The notes: a model not told the origin generated them from the letters alone. 64,000 bases of DNA from CAVVGZ01 sp963747965 (GCA_963747965.1 CAVVGZ010000005.1:1-64000), one strand, 5' to 3'; numbered from the stretch's first letter, positions 38,838-49,093 are shown. A program made the numbers and translations.

Positions 38838-39883
38838 ATGAAATCAGGAAGTAAATATGGCATTCACCGGGTCATCAAACCCGCAAACGCCCTCCCCCAA
38901 GCCGCAGAGGTGCTATCAAACGACATGGAGATTTATGATAATGAAATCCTGGTAGAAGTGGAATCTCTCAATATTGACTCTGCCAGCTTCCGCCAGCTGT
39001 ATGAAGAAGCCTCAGGCAACATTGAAAGCATGAAAGCAAGGATTTTCTCGATTGTCCAGGAAACCGGCAAGATGAAGAATCCGGTTACCGGTTCAGGAGG
39101 GGTTCTTATTGGACGTGTAGCGCAGATTGGGGATGCTTTGAAAGGCCATATAGACCTGGAAACCGGGGACAAGATTGTTTCCCTTGTATCACTATCCTTA
39201 ACACCATTAAGACTGGATGAAATCACCGCCATCCATCCAAAAACCGACCGGGTGGATGTTAAAGGGAAAGCGATCCTTTTTGAAAAAACCCTGTACTGCA
39301 AGCTGCCGGACGATTTGCCGGAAGATGTTGCCATGGCTGTCCTGGATGTTGCCGGAGCGCCTGCCCAGGCAGCGAAAGTTGGTCCGTCCTGGGGATGCGG
39401 TTTTGATCCTGGGCGCTGCTGGAAAATCGGGATTACTGTGTGCCTATGAGGCGAGGAAGCAGGCAGGTCCAGGCGGATTGGTGGTTGGGGTTGTGAGAAA
39501 TCCTGAAAAAGCACAAAAGCTAATCCAGTTGGGGTTCTGCCATAAGGTGATATTCGCTGATGCCCAGAATCCGCTCGAGGTCATGGAAAAGGCATTGGAG
39601 GCCAACGATGGGGATGAATACGATATCTCTATCAACTGCCTGAATACGCCAAACTGTGAAATGTCCTGCATCCTGCCGGTGAAAGACCATGGGGCGGTTT
39701 ACTTCTTTTCCATGGCGACCTCATTTACCAAGAGCAGCCCTGGGTGCCGAGGGGATTGCCAAAGATGTTACCATGATTATAGGCAACGGCTATGCAACCG
39801 GGCATGCTGACAAAGCACTGGATCTCATGAGAGAGTCGCCTGCCTTGCAGGAATATTTCACCCAACAATATGTAAAACACTGA
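38838..39883 (+). CDS. kdd: L-erythro-3,5-diaminohexanoate dehydrogenase, two frameshifts
   Basis: The protein is about 348 residues and oxidatively deaminates 3,5-diaminohexanoate to 3-keto-5-aminohexanoate, with NAD as acceptor. The N-terminal frame (KYGIHRVIKPANALPQAAEVL, then GSGGVLIGRVAQIG) is characteristic. The frame slips near 39400 inside the Rossmann start (VLILGAAGKSGLLCAYEARKQ) and again near 39735. The last part reads IAKDVTMIIGNGYATGHADKA to the stop at 39883. GGAGA lies a little upstream of the ATG. Both slips are one base, so the gene was probably functional. Confidence 0.88.
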
Positions 39884-39969
39884 TCAGAATATTCCCGTTT
39901 TTTTTCTTGAGGTTGAAAAAGCCCATTAAAAAATACGGGAAAGAGCGATGTGGCTCCCTGGAGGATAAT

Positions 39970-41250
39970 TTGGCAGTAAACAGAAGACATGAAATTTACC
40001 CTGATATCGAAGATGCGTCCTGGAATGACTGGAGATGGCAGATAAGCCACCGGGTCACGGATGTGGCGGAATTGAAGAAATATATTCCGCTGACAACGGA
40101 TGAAGAAGAAGGCGTAAGGAAATGTTTACAATCCCTGCGCATGGCGATAACACCGTACTATCTCTCCTTGATTAATCCAGAAAATCCCAATTGTCCCATC
40201 CGAAAGCAGGCAATTCCTACATATAATGAACTGGTCATAAAGTCAGCGGATCTTGTGGACCCCCTGCATGAGGATGGGGACTCACCGGTGCCGGGTCTTA
40301 CCCACCGGTATCCCGATCGGGTTTTAATTCTAATTACTGACCAATGCTCCATGTACTGCCGCCACTGCACCAGGAGACGTTTTGCGGGGCAGACAGATCG
40401 TGCTCTGGCAATGGATCAAATTGATGATGCGGTTGAATATATAAAAAACAATCATCAAATCAGAGATGTGGTTCTTTCTGGAGGGGATCCATTAACTCTA
40501 TCGGATGACAGACTGGAAGCCATCCTGCAAAAAATTCGCGCTATCCCCCATGTAGAAATTATTAGAATTGGGACAAGAACGCCGGTTGTTATGCCGCAGA
40601 GGATTACACCTTCTCTGGTTGAGATGTTACGTAAATACCATCCCATCTGGATAAACACCCATTTTAACCATCCGGATGAACTCACTGCAGAATCTGAAGC
40701 CGCCTGTGCAGCTCTGGCTGATGGCGGATTTCCGCTGGGAAATCAATCTGTATTGCTCCGGGGAATTAATGACTGTGTACATGTTATGCGTACCCTGGTA
40801 AAGAAGCTGGTGAAAAACCGGATTCGGCCATACTATATCTACCAGTGTGACCTTTCCCAGGGGCTTTCACATTTTAGGACACCTGTATCGGTAGGTGTGG
40901 ATATTATTGAGGGATTGCGCGGCCATGTATCGGGATTATGTGTGCCAACATACGTAATTGATGCACCCGGGGGTGGCGGCAAAGTGCCGGTTATGCCAAA
41001 TTATGTAATTTCTCACGGGTTTAATAAGGTGATTGTGAGAAATTATGAAGGGGTAATTGCCTGTTATGAAGAACCCTCTGATTATGAACAGGACTGCTCG
41101 TGCGAATTCTGCCGGGATGAAAATATGGATGAACTTCAGGGAATTGCTGGATTATCTGTAAATAGAATTTCCCTGGAACCCGAATTCACCGAAAGGAAAA
41201 AGAGAGAGAGACAATATCGAAATGCGGCAAAACAATCCCAAGAAGGGTGA
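39970..41250 (+). CDS. kamA: L-lysine 2,3-aminomutase (radical SAM, PLP)
   Basis: This 426-residue enzyme interconverts L-lysine and L-beta-lysine. The radical-SAM motif CSMYCRHC gives C126, C130 and C133, one residue from the Clostridium subterminale enzyme. APGGGGKVPVMPNYVIS carries the PLP lysine, and CSCEFC near the C-terminus is the zinc site. The start is probably TTG 39970: it matches the known N-terminus in alignment (NRR then DIEDASWNDWRW) and has GGAGG seven bases before. An in-frame TTG at 39907 would add 21 unlikely residues. The gene is intact. Confidence 0.93.
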   Translation: MAVNRRHEIYPDIEDASWNDWRWQISHRVTDVAELKKYIPLTTDEEEGVRKCLQSLRMAITPYYLSLINPENPNCPIRKQAIPTYNELVIKSADLVDPLHEDGDSPVPGLTHRYPDRVLILITDQCSMYCRHCTRRRFAGQTDRALAMDQIDDAVEYIKNNHQIRDVVLSGGDPLTLSDDRLEAILQKIRAIPHVEIIRIGTRTPVVMPQRITPSLVEMLRKYHPIWINTHFNHPDELTAESEAACAALADGGFPLGNQSVLLRGINDCVHVMRTLVKKLVKNRIRPYYIYQCDLSQGLSHFRTPVSVGVDIIEGLRGHVSGLCVPTYVIDAPGGGGKVPVMPNYVISHGFNKVIVRNYEGVIACYEEPSDYEQDCSCEFCRDENMDELQGIAGLSVNRISLEPEFTERKKRERQYRNAAKQSQEG

Positions 41251-42304
41251 AGTATTTCACAACTTCTTGAAAGAAATCAGCAACAATTACAGGACGATCT
41301 CGTTTATTGGACTGGATAAAGCCAGTGGAAAAACGACGACTCTGAAAGTGTTTCTACAGGCACTCAAAGATAAACGAGTTGGGGTGACATCCATTGGAAC
41401 AGATCATCAAACCAAAAATTACCCTGTAGATGATCATTGTCTGATTTACGTTTCAGAGGGGACTGTTGTGGCGACTTCGCGAAATTCTCTCAATTTTTGT
41501 GATACCACCAAAGAAATCCTGCATACGACCGGTATTCAGAGTCCATCCGGTGAGATCATTGTTTTCAAAGCAAAAAGTGACGGTTTTGTGTTCCTGGCGG
41601 GGCCATCCATGATTGCTGATTCCATACGTATAAGGGATTTGTTATTAGCTGCAGGTGCAGAAGTTGTATTAATTGATGGAGCACTCGATCGTAAAAGCAG
41701 TGCATTTCCAGGGCATTCAGATGCGATCGTCGTAACCGCCAGCCTTTTTAGGCAGGGGGAAGGTTTACCCCAGGATAAATTATTCAGAGAGATGGAGATC
41801 TTAACTACTCCAGTTTTGGAGGATACAATCCTGGGAGAAATATGCCTGGAAAATTTGAATGTTAAGGCGCCTTTTTTCCTAATTGATGAAACCCCGCGAA
41901 TATTTATTCCACAGGAATCCAATATCAATCATGAATTAATCACCACAATAGGCAATTTTGATAAGCATATCAAGGTAATCTTTGTTCGAGGGGCATTAAC
42001 CAATTCGTTGATCAGTGCCCTGTTAAAAGCTGATAAAAAAATTACTGCAAAACTGGCAAATGTCCGTATCGTTGCCGAGGATCCCACCAAACTATTTGTG
42101 AGTGCTGGCTCCCTACAATCATTAGTTAATCAAAATATTCATATCAGAGTGCTGAAACCGATAAAAATTCTGGCATTAAGTTTAAATCCATTCCACCTTG
42201 GGTGGGATACGGACCAGGTGATAAAAGTTCTACAAGAACATGCTTTCCGCTTCCACCTGCCTGTGATCGATTCAGTTGGAGGATTATTCGTTGAAGGGAT
42301 TTAG
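41222..42304 (+). CDS. kamB: Lysine 5,6-aminomutase reactivase-type subunit KamB
   Basis: This protein of 360 residues has a P-loop near the N-terminus (GLDKASGKTTTLK). The family is found only in lysine/ornithine B12-aminomutase operons, next to a MutS-like ATPase. The central part (EVVLIDGALDRKSSAF) has a strand ending in Asp, resembling a Walker B. The pair is thought to exchange damaged cobalamin on the aminomutase; this comes from the family's annotation, not from the sequence. The gene starts 29 bases before the kamA stop and overlaps kamC by 14 bases, so the three are tightly coupled. Confidence 0.8.
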   Translation: MRQNNPKKGEVFHNFLKEISNNYRTISFIGLDKASGKTTTLKVFLQALKDKRVGVTSIGTDHQTKNYPVDDHCLIYVSEGTVVATSRNSLNFCDTTKEILHTTGIQSPSGEIIVFKAKSDGFVFLAGPSMIADSIRIRDLLLAAGAEVVLIDGALDRKSSAFPGHSDAIVVTASLFRQGEGLPQDKLFREMEILTTPVLEDTILGEICLENLNVKAPFFLIDETPRIFIPQESNINHELITTIGNFDKHIKVIFVRGALTNSLISALLKADKKITAKLANVRIVAEDPTKLFVSAGSLQSLVNQNIHIRVLKPIKILALSLNPFHLGWDTDQVIKVLQEHAFRFHLPVIDSVGGLFVEGI

Positions 42305-43745
42305 CAGAGAGCAGCTTCAGAGAATCGGGTTTGATTATGTTATGGGTCTGGTTGATACCCGTAATTGCTACGGGGAAGAGATCAAAAAAAATGTTGTCTG
42401 GTACTCAGATCATGATAAGCGGATTCTATCTCAACAAATCCGATATTTAACAAAATTAATAAAATTTCAAAAATCACACCCGGAAACAGTTGTGCAGATC
42501 AGGAATATCCTGCACCGGTTCAAGGATATCCGTGGAATCCTGCGGAAAATTGAAAAATCTGAAGAACATCTGGATGAAACAGAACTATTTGAAGTGAAAA
42601 ATTTTGCAATCGATTTGGAATATCTTCTGCTTGAATATAACAAGGCAAAGCTTGATTTAAAAAAGATCCGTCCCTTTTCAACCCGGAAGATCATAAAGCT
42701 TCTCAATCCTGATGGACATGTCACCCGAACATTTGCAATTTACAATACTTATTCAAAAAAGCTAACTGCTCTTAGAAAAAGGAAACTAGAGATTGAGAAA
42801 CAAATCCTGCTATGCGGCGGTGATCGGAACCTTCTTCTGCAAAAACGTGTTGAAATTACTATCCGTGAAAAAATCGAAGAAAACCTGGTAAAACTTGCAC
42901 TTACGTATAAGCTGCGAAAATACATTGAAAAATTTAAAACGAACATTCGTTTTATTGGTGAACTGGATTTTTTGCTGGCCAGGTCCGATTTAGCCATCCG
43001 CTTCGACTGCAGCAAACCCGTGTTTTCTGACAGAAAATCCATTAAAGCCAACGATATCATCAATCCCTATGTGGATAATAATCTCCAAAATAATTGGCAA
43101 AGGTTTACACCCATTTCCATTACCATGAAATGCGGTGCAAATGTATTGACTGGAGCAAATATGGGAGGAAAAACGGTTGCGCTTGCAACCATTACCTTGA
43201 ATATCCTTCTGGCTCATTGTGGTTTCTTTGTTTTTGGGAAATCATTGAAATTGCCCATATTCGATTCAATCGTTTATCTTTCCCATGATTACCAATCTAT
43301 TGAATTGGGTCTCAGTTCGTTTGGTGCAGAAGTTAAGGAGTTGACCCGGTTGATTCATGTCATGAGACGTGAAAGAGTGTTTTGTGCCCTGGACGAATTT
43401 GCAAAAGGGACAAATCCTGAGGAAGGGGAGATCCTGGTAAGAGCATTTCTCAGGCTGGCAGAACAGTACCGAACCTTTGCACTGGTATCCACCCATTTCA
43501 GTGGTGTATTAAGAAAGGGGATGAACCATTTTCAGGTTGTGGGCCTCAGGAATACAGATCTTAGCAAGTTTTCAGCAATTAATGAACTCCCCTCACCTGG
43601 GATGTTGCAGCAATTAATGGATTACAGGATTGGAAAAGTGGGCTGGAACAGTCTGCCGCCCAGGGAAGCAGTTCGGGTTGCAGAGTTGATGGGTATCCAA
43701 AACGAATTTCTTGACCTGGTCAAGGAAAATTATCAGGAGAAATAA
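42291..43745 (+). CDS. kamC: Lysine 5,6-aminomutase reactivase-type ATPase KamC (MutS-like)
   Basis: The protein has about 484 residues. The C-terminal third is the MutS domain-V ATPase: Walker A TGANMGGKTVALATI, then CALDEFAKGTNPEEGEIL (Walker B Asp-Glu) and FALVSTHFSGVL. The mismatch-binding domain I of true MutS is missing. The N-terminal half is helical, with a clamp-like coiled coil (about 60-230). TTG 42291 is preferred because GGAGG ends eight bases before it; the upstream TTG 42276 lacks a site. Its position before kamD points to a role in aminomutase upkeep rather than DNA repair. It is intact. Confidence 0.85.
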   Translation: MKGFSREQLQRIGFDYVMGLVDTRNCYGEEIKKNVVWYSDHDKRILSQQIRYLTKLIKFQKSHPETVVQIRNILHRFKDIRGILRKIEKSEEHLDETELFEVKNFAIDLEYLLLEYNKAKLDLKKIRPFSTRKIIKLLNPDGHVTRTFAIYNTYSKKLTALRKRKLEIEKQILLCGGDRNLLLQKRVEITIREKIEENLVKLALTYKLRKYIEKFKTNIRFIGELDFLLARSDLAIRFDCSKPVFSDRKSIKANDIINPYVDNNLQNNWQRFTPISITMKCGANVLTGANMGGKTVALATITLNILLAHCGFFVFGKSLKLPIFDSIVYLSHDYQSIELGLSSFGAEVKELTRLIHVMRRERVFCALDEFAKGTNPEEGEILVRAFLRLAEQYRTFALVSTHFSGVLRKGMNHFQVVGLRNTDLSKFSAINELPSPGMLQQLMDYRIGKVGWNSLPPREAVRVAELMGIQNEFLDLVKENYQEK

Positions 43746-45298
43746 TGGCAGGAAACAAAATTAATCTTGATGGCTCCCTGGTCGATCATGCCAGGATTAT
43801 TGCTAAAGAGATAGCGGATGATGTTCAGAATTATATAAACAGGCACACAACCGTTTCGGTAGAACGTGCAGTAGTACGCTTGCTTGGGGTTGATGGCGTG
43901 GATACAATGGGAGTTCCACTGCCAAACATTCTTATCCAACAGCTGAATGAAAAAAGAGGATTGACTCTCGGGTCGGCTTTCTATATCGGTAATGCCATGC
44001 TAGAACTGCAAAAATCGCCATTGGAAATTGCCGGACAAGTAGCGCAGGGGAAAATCAATATTACCAATTTACCCATTCATAACCGGCGAGAAATCAGAGC
44101 GATTGTAATGGATAAGGCATGCGAAACGATTGCTCTTATCCGGGAAAATAAAGCCTGGCGGGAAAACTTTATAACAGAACATGGTGACCAGGAAGGGCAG
44201 CTTTTGTATGTGATCGTTGCGACCGGGAATATTTATGAGGATATTGTCCAGGCGAAAGCAGCATCCCGGCAGGGCGCCGATATTATTGCAGTCATTCGTT
44301 CCACGGGTCAGAGTTTGCTGGATTATGTTCCTTTTGGTGCAACGACAGAAGGCTTTGGAGGAACTTTTGCCACCCAGGAGAATTTTCGCTTGATGAGAAA
44401 GGCTCTCGATGAGGAAAGCATAAAATTAGGCCGGTACATACGGTTGTGTAATTACTGCTCGGGATTGTGTATGCCAGAAATTGCAGCGATAGGTGCCCTG
44501 GAACGGCTTGATGTAATGCTCAACGATGCGTTGTACGGGATTTTGTTTCGTGATATCAATATGAAACGCACCATGATTGATCAGCATTTTTCTCGGCTGA
44601 TTAATGCGTTCGCCGGGGTGATCATTAATACCGGGGAGGATAACTATCTAACCACTTCGGATGCCTATGAAGAAGCCGGGACGGTACTTGCCTCACAATT
44701 TATTAATGAGCAATTAGCCTTGCAGGCTTGCATTCCTGAAGAACAGATGGGATTAGGGCATGCTTTTGAGATCAATCCAGAAATTAAAAACGGTTTTCTA
44801 TTTGAGTTAGCCCAGGCGCAGATGGCAAGGCAAATATTTCCAAGGGCGCCCTTGAAATATATGCCACCCACGAAGCACATGACCGGAAATGTTTTTAAGG
44901 GGCATATTCAGGATGCATTATTTAATATTGTGTCTGTATTAACCGACCAGCGAATACAGCTTTTAGGGATGTTCACAGAAGCCATCCATACTCCATTCAT
45001 GTCAGACCGCTACCTGGCGATTGAAAATGCTCACTATATCCGAACCACCATGAAGGATCTTGGTAATGAAATATTGTTCAAGCCTGACGGGATCATCGAA
45101 AATAGAGCCAGAGAGGTACTGGCAAATGCTTATCATCTCCTGGAAAGAATCAGCCAGGATGGGCTTTTTAAATCACTTGAGAATGGCATATTTGCAGGTA
45201 CAAAAAGACAGATGGATGGCGGGAAAGGTTTGGAAGGGGTCATTGAGAAAGATCCGGAATACTATAATCCTTTTATTGATCTTATGAAACGGAGTTAA
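43745..45298 (+). CDS. kamD: Lysine 5,6-aminomutase alpha subunit
   Basis: At 517 residues it is intact and has the family length. It forms the TIM-barrel (PLP-facing) subunit of the adenosylcobalamin enzyme that moves the 6-amino group of beta-lysine or D-lysine to C5. Conserved stretches visible are RRLLGVDGVDTMGVP-like (near residue 40), ADIIAVIRSTGQSLLDYVPFGATTEGFGGTFATQENF (about 179-215), and YCSGLCMPEIAAIGALERLDVMLNDALYGI. The start ATG overlaps the kamC stop by one base (TAATG), showing coupling. It directly precedes kamE. Confidence 0.95.
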   Translation: MAGNKINLDGSLVDHARIIAKEIADDVQNYINRHTTVSVERAVVRLLGVDGVDTMGVPLPNILIQQLNEKRGLTLGSAFYIGNAMLELQKSPLEIAGQVAQGKINITNLPIHNRREIRAIVMDKACETIALIRENKAWRENFITEHGDQEGQLLYVIVATGNIYEDIVQAKAASRQGADIIAVIRSTGQSLLDYVPFGATTEGFGGTFATQENFRLMRKALDEESIKLGRYIRLCNYCSGLCMPEIAAIGALERLDVMLNDALYGILFRDINMKRTMIDQHFSRLINAFAGVIINTGEDNYLTTSDAYEEAGTVLASQFINEQLALQACIPEEQMGLGHAFEINPEIKNGFLFELAQAQMARQIFPRAPLKYMPPTKHMTGNVFKGHIQDALFNIVSVLTDQRIQLLGMFTEAIHTPFMSDRYLAIENAHYIRTTMKDLGNEILFKPDGIIENRAREVLANAYHLLERISQDGLFKSLENGIFAGTKRQMDGGKGLEGVIEKDPEYYNPFIDLMKRS

Positions 45299-45303
45299 TA
45301 ACG

Positions 45304-46131
45304 ATGTGCGCAGGTGTTTACTCACTTGATAAAAAATCCTATGGTCAGACGCTTGACCTGACAAAAATCCTGCCTTACGGGGACACCCTAAATGACGGCA
45401 AAATTCAGCTGTCATTCACCCTCCCGCTGCCATGCAATGACCGCTCCAGAGAAGCTGCCAAAATATTGGCGGGCAAAATGGGGGTATCCAGTCCGCAAAT
45501 TGTCTATGAAAAAAGCCTGGTGGAAGAGTTTACATATTATATTGTCTATGGCACCCTGGAACATTTTGTGGATTACACCTCTATTCAGGTAACCGATATG
45601 GATGAGGAAGTATTCACCATGGATGAAACAGATGAATTTATCCGTCAGAACATAGGCAGGAAAATTGTTGTTGTTGGAGCCAGCACCGGTACAGATGCCC
45701 ATACAGTAGGTATAGATGCCATCATGAATATGAAAGGATTTGCCGGGCATTACGGACTGGAGCGTTATGATATGATCGAGGCATTTAATCTTGGAAGTCA
45801 GGTTGATAATGTCGATCTATTGTCCAGGGCTGCTGAATTAAATGCCGATGTTATACTGGTCTCACAAACCGTTACCCAGAAGGATATCCACATCTATAAC
45901 CTTACAGAGCTGGTTGAAATCCTTGAGGCGGAAGGGATGCGCCAAAAAATCCTACTAATCTGTGGCGGACCCCGCATAGACAATGAACTGGCAAAGGAAG
46001 TCGGCTTTGATGCCGGTTTTGGTCCGGGAAAATTTGCTGATCACGTGGCAACATTTATCGTGAAGGAATTGGCAAGAAGGCGTCATATTAATCTCCGGAT
46101 ATCCAGAGAGTCTGAGGTCATCCCCAGGTAA
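45304..46131 (+). CDS. kamE: Lysine 5,6-aminomutase beta subunit
   Basis: This 275-residue B12-binding subunit carries the cobalamin-ligating DxHxxG motif as TGTDAHTVG with His133. The PLP lysine is Lys144 in AIMNMKGFAGHYGLE. Both numbers equal those reported for the Acetoanaerobium (Clostridium) sticklandii enzyme. The N-terminal part (KILPYGDTLNDGKIQLSFTLP) is the dimerisation domain, and KILLICGGPRIDNELAKEVGFDAGFGPG is the end of the B12 Rossmann fold. It is the last gene of the lysine operon and intact. Confidence 0.95.
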   Translation: MCAGVYSLDKKSYGQTLDLTKILPYGDTLNDGKIQLSFTLPLPCNDRSREAAKILAGKMGVSSPQIVYEKSLVEEFTYYIVYGTLEHFVDYTSIQVTDMDEEVFTMDETDEFIRQNIGRKIVVVGASTGTDAHTVGIDAIMNMKGFAGHYGLERYDMIEAFNLGSQVDNVDLLSRAAELNADVILVSQTVTQKDIHIYNLTELVEILEAEGMRQKILLICGGPRIDNELAKEVGFDAGFGPGKFADHVATFIVKELARRRHINLRISRESEVIPR

Positions 46132-46551
46132 AGGGGCTTGAAAAATAGAAAATACTCAAAATTATCCCTTCCTTAATTCAAAATAACCGGGGCGGTGTTC
46201 GTGACAAGGAGGTTGGTTGAATTTCCTTGGTTATCAAAACAAGTATTTGGGAGCAATCACGCACCATTCGGCTCTGGATTTATCTGACAGTTCCGTCCCA
46301 ATGGAATCCGGAATGAAATTGCTGGTTAACCTGTAATTCTACCGGGCATTTCTATGGTGTTGAAGATATCCTGGTTGGAATCCCCTAACCAATCCTGCAG
46401 CATAATGGATTTTCTGAAAATATAATTGGAGGGGGTATTTGGTACAGCTGGTGCAAGTAAACCATCCCGCATTTTTTGAGAATACCTGGAGAATATAAAA
46501 ACCATGCATAACAATAAATTATTGTTTGATTTCGTCGGGGAGAATTAATCA
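46132..46551. other. Intergenic region after kamE
   Basis: There are 420 bases without a gene. I see no convincing terminator and no promoter better than random. GGGGAGA at the right edge is the ribosome-binding site of the amidohydrolase. Confidence 0.4.
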
Positions 46552-48094
46552 ATGGAGACCATTATAAGGGGCAGATATTTAATTAGAGATGCTTCGATTG
46601 GCGAAGCCGGAGTAGAGCAATACGCTGCCGTTTTTGTAAAGGATGACATTATTGTAGACACCGGCTCATTTCTTGAGATAAGAGATGCACACCCGGATGC
46701 CGTTATCATTGGAAATGACCACCAGTTAGTTATGCCTGGTCTCATCGATGCTCATACCCACGGGCGCGGCCTGTCTTTTTTGCAAAGAGGTATTGGGTAC
46801 GATTTCCTGGAGAACTCGCTGCTGGATTGGGCATTTGCAATTGACCTTCCAGCTGAACTTAATGCCCAACTTACCACTGTGCGGCATTTGCGCAACGGAT
46901 GTACGATGCTGCATCATAACGAAATGGGCAGGGTTAATGATCCAGAGGCTTTCCACAAGGCTGCAGCTGCGATTCAGGTTTATCGCGGAATGGGAATTCG
47001 GTCAGCCTATTCACCGGGTATAAGGGATATTAATTTCCTGGCGTACGATGATGAGGCATTTTATGCCTCCCTGCCAGACGACTTGCAAAAGTTTGCTTTT
47101 CCCCTGGTGTTCTTTGACAAAGAGAAAGCCCGCCAAAATTATTTCGAGCTATTTGAACGGTTATATGCCGAATTTAATAACGGTACCAGCAGTGTTTTTC
47201 CGGGGCCAAGCTGGGCACACGGGGCAACCGATGAATATCTCACCAGAGTAAAGCAGCGGGCTGATGAACTGGGAGGTTTGCCAATCCATATTCACACCCT
47301 GCAAACTGCCCACCAACGTGCGTTACGGGATGAAGAAATATGGTAAATCCCTTCTCATGCATCTGGATGACCTGGGACTTGTGGATGAACATCTCACCCT
47401 GGGGCATGCTGTTTATGTTGATGAGGCTGATATAGCGCTTTTAGCAAGAAATCAGGCTTCCATAACCCACCACCCCAGCTGCAATTTTGCCATGCGCAAT
47501 GGGATTGCCCCGGTATATTTTATGCAGCGGGCTGGAGTCAATGTGGCGATGGGAATGGATGAAAAGGCTTTCAATGACGATGAGGATGCTGTCAGCGAGC
47601 TGCGGATGATCTATTATGTCAACCGGTTGAGCGATTTTGATTTAGGGAATACTCCAGCATTAAGTCCATACCAGGTTCTTGCCATGGGTACTTGCAACGC
47701 CGCCCGTTGCCTGGGACTTGGAAACAGAATTGGCAGACTTATTCCTGGCATGAAGGCAGATCTGATCACACTTGATTTAAAAGAAATGATGGAGGATCCT
47801 TGGGTAGCACCCGATCTGGACATATGCAAGATGTTCATCCACCGGGGGCGCGGCAGGCACGTTAAAAACGTAATTATAGACGGCAAATTGGTGGTTGATG
47901 AGGGTGTTATCAAAACCGTGGATATTGATACGCTCTATAAAGAAGTCAGGGATTTTGCGTCCAGGGGTCAGACTCCGGTGCAGCGCGCATATGCCGAGGG
48001 GCTTAAGTCTATCAAACCGTATCTCCATAACTGGTACCGCGGATTGGGCGATTTCCCCCGGGATCCTTTTTACAAAGTAAATTCACGCAGTTAA
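46552..48094 (+). CDS. Amidohydrolase (TrzN/AtzA/SAH-deaminase superfamily), one frameshift
   Basis: This metal-dependent amidohydrolase is about 514 residues long. The metal-site motifs are LVMPGLIDAHTHGRGLSFL, GLPIHIHTLQTAHQ (near residue 240), TLGHAVYVDE and SITHHPSCNFAMRNG, plus a GMDEKAFNDDEDA-type Asp loop. IGRLIPGMKADLITLDL ends the barrel. One base is lost near 47340. It resembles enzymes that deaminate N-containing rings (S-adenosylhomocysteine, 5'-methylthioadenosine, cytosine or triazines); the substrate cannot be read. It lies downstream of the lysine operon as the SAHH-like gene lies upstream, so a link to SAM by-product salvage is possible. Confidence 0.8.
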
Positions 48095-48277
48095 AAAATA
48101 ACGCATCTCTCCCAAACAATGGCCAATCCGTGACAAATTGTGCGCGCCATACCGATATGCAGCTAAAAGGGGTAAATGTTCACCTGGTTTCGTGGTACCC
48201 CGCTTCCAAAAATTAATCTTGTCCTGCACCAAAAGTAGCGATACTTTGGTCATTCCGCGGATCTATAAGGTTAATGG

Positions 48278-49093
48278 TTAATGCCCACGCATCCGGATAT
48301 ATTTCGAGACATCAAGGTTAAACCCTACATCTTCGAGTGTAAAAAATGCCCAGGGCTTTCCCTGGTCCAACCAGATGGCCGACCCGGTTGCGCTGAGTAC
48401 CATCCCGGAAATTGTATCCCCCGGCTCATTACGGGTGATCCACAGAATTTTGGATTTGCCTTCACCCGACTCCCGGTAGCGCATGGCTTCCATTGTATCG
48501 ATCAATCCTGTCTGCGGGTTAAATCGCACAACAAAATTCTCGATTGAATCTTCAAATGGGACATACAGGAGGGCTGTCTTATCATCCACAGCAGTCCATT
48601 GTACCCGTGGATCTATTGCCCATATTGATGGGAACCAACCAGCCTCTGCCCAAACAGCCAGGTTTGCTCCCTGGTTGGTATTGGCATCATTGTAGTATGA
48701 ACCCATTGGACTCTCGAAGAAACTTTCCCCGTCCAGGTAGCCTTCATTGACTTTCAGGAATGGGAGACCAAAGAATGTGGCTTCGATGTAATGGCGGTAA
48801 TCCTTGCCTGCATTATGAACAAAGACGAAACGGGCTGGCAGCCAGATTCCGAACGGGCGGATCTTCCCGCGGCCGTTGAGGACTGCTGTCTCTATGACCG
48901 GGATTTGATCTCCGTAAACGGTTCTGAAGAATCTGTTTACCGGTTCGGGCAGGTTTCCCGGGAACGGCACAAATTTATTATCCAAATTGTCCAGCACCGG
49001 CATGGAAAATGGTTTGGCTTTAACCCGTAAACCCAGCCAGGCTATCAAGCATGCTGTAAAGAATAATAGAAGAATGATGAATAATATGTTCAT
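48278..49093 (-). CDS. DUF6544 family membrane-anchored protein
   Basis: This 271-residue protein has one N-terminal membrane segment (about 3-23). A beta-rich soluble part follows, with the family-like blocks LPEPVNRFFRTVYGDQIP, GRGKIRPFG, RHYIEATFFGLPFLKVNEGYLDGES and QWTAVDDKTALLYVPFEDS. No catalytic residue is evident and no known function exists for the family. The gene is alone on its strand. Confidence 0.8.
   Translation of the reverse strand: MNILFIILLLFFTACLIAWLGLRVKAKPFSMPVLDNLDNKFVPFPGNLPEPVNRFFRTVYGDQIPVIETAVLNGRGKIRPFGIWLPARFVFVHNAGKDYRHYIEATFFGLPFLKVNEGYLDGESFFESPMGSYYNDANTNQGANLAVWAEAGWFPSIWAIDPRVQWTAVDDKTALLYVPFEDSIENFVVRFNPQTGLIDTMEAMRYRESGEGKSKILWITRNEPGDTISGMVLSATGSAIWLDQGKPWAFFTLEDVGFNLDVSKYIRMRGH

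Noticed and set aside
42291..43745. DNA mismatch repair MutS
   Set aside because: The mismatch-binding domain is absent and the gene is embedded between kamB and kamD.
39970..46131. Ornithine fermentation cluster (oraE/oraS)
   Set aside because: The mutase subunits, kce and kdd belong to the lysine route, and the ornithine markers ord, ortA and ortB are absent.
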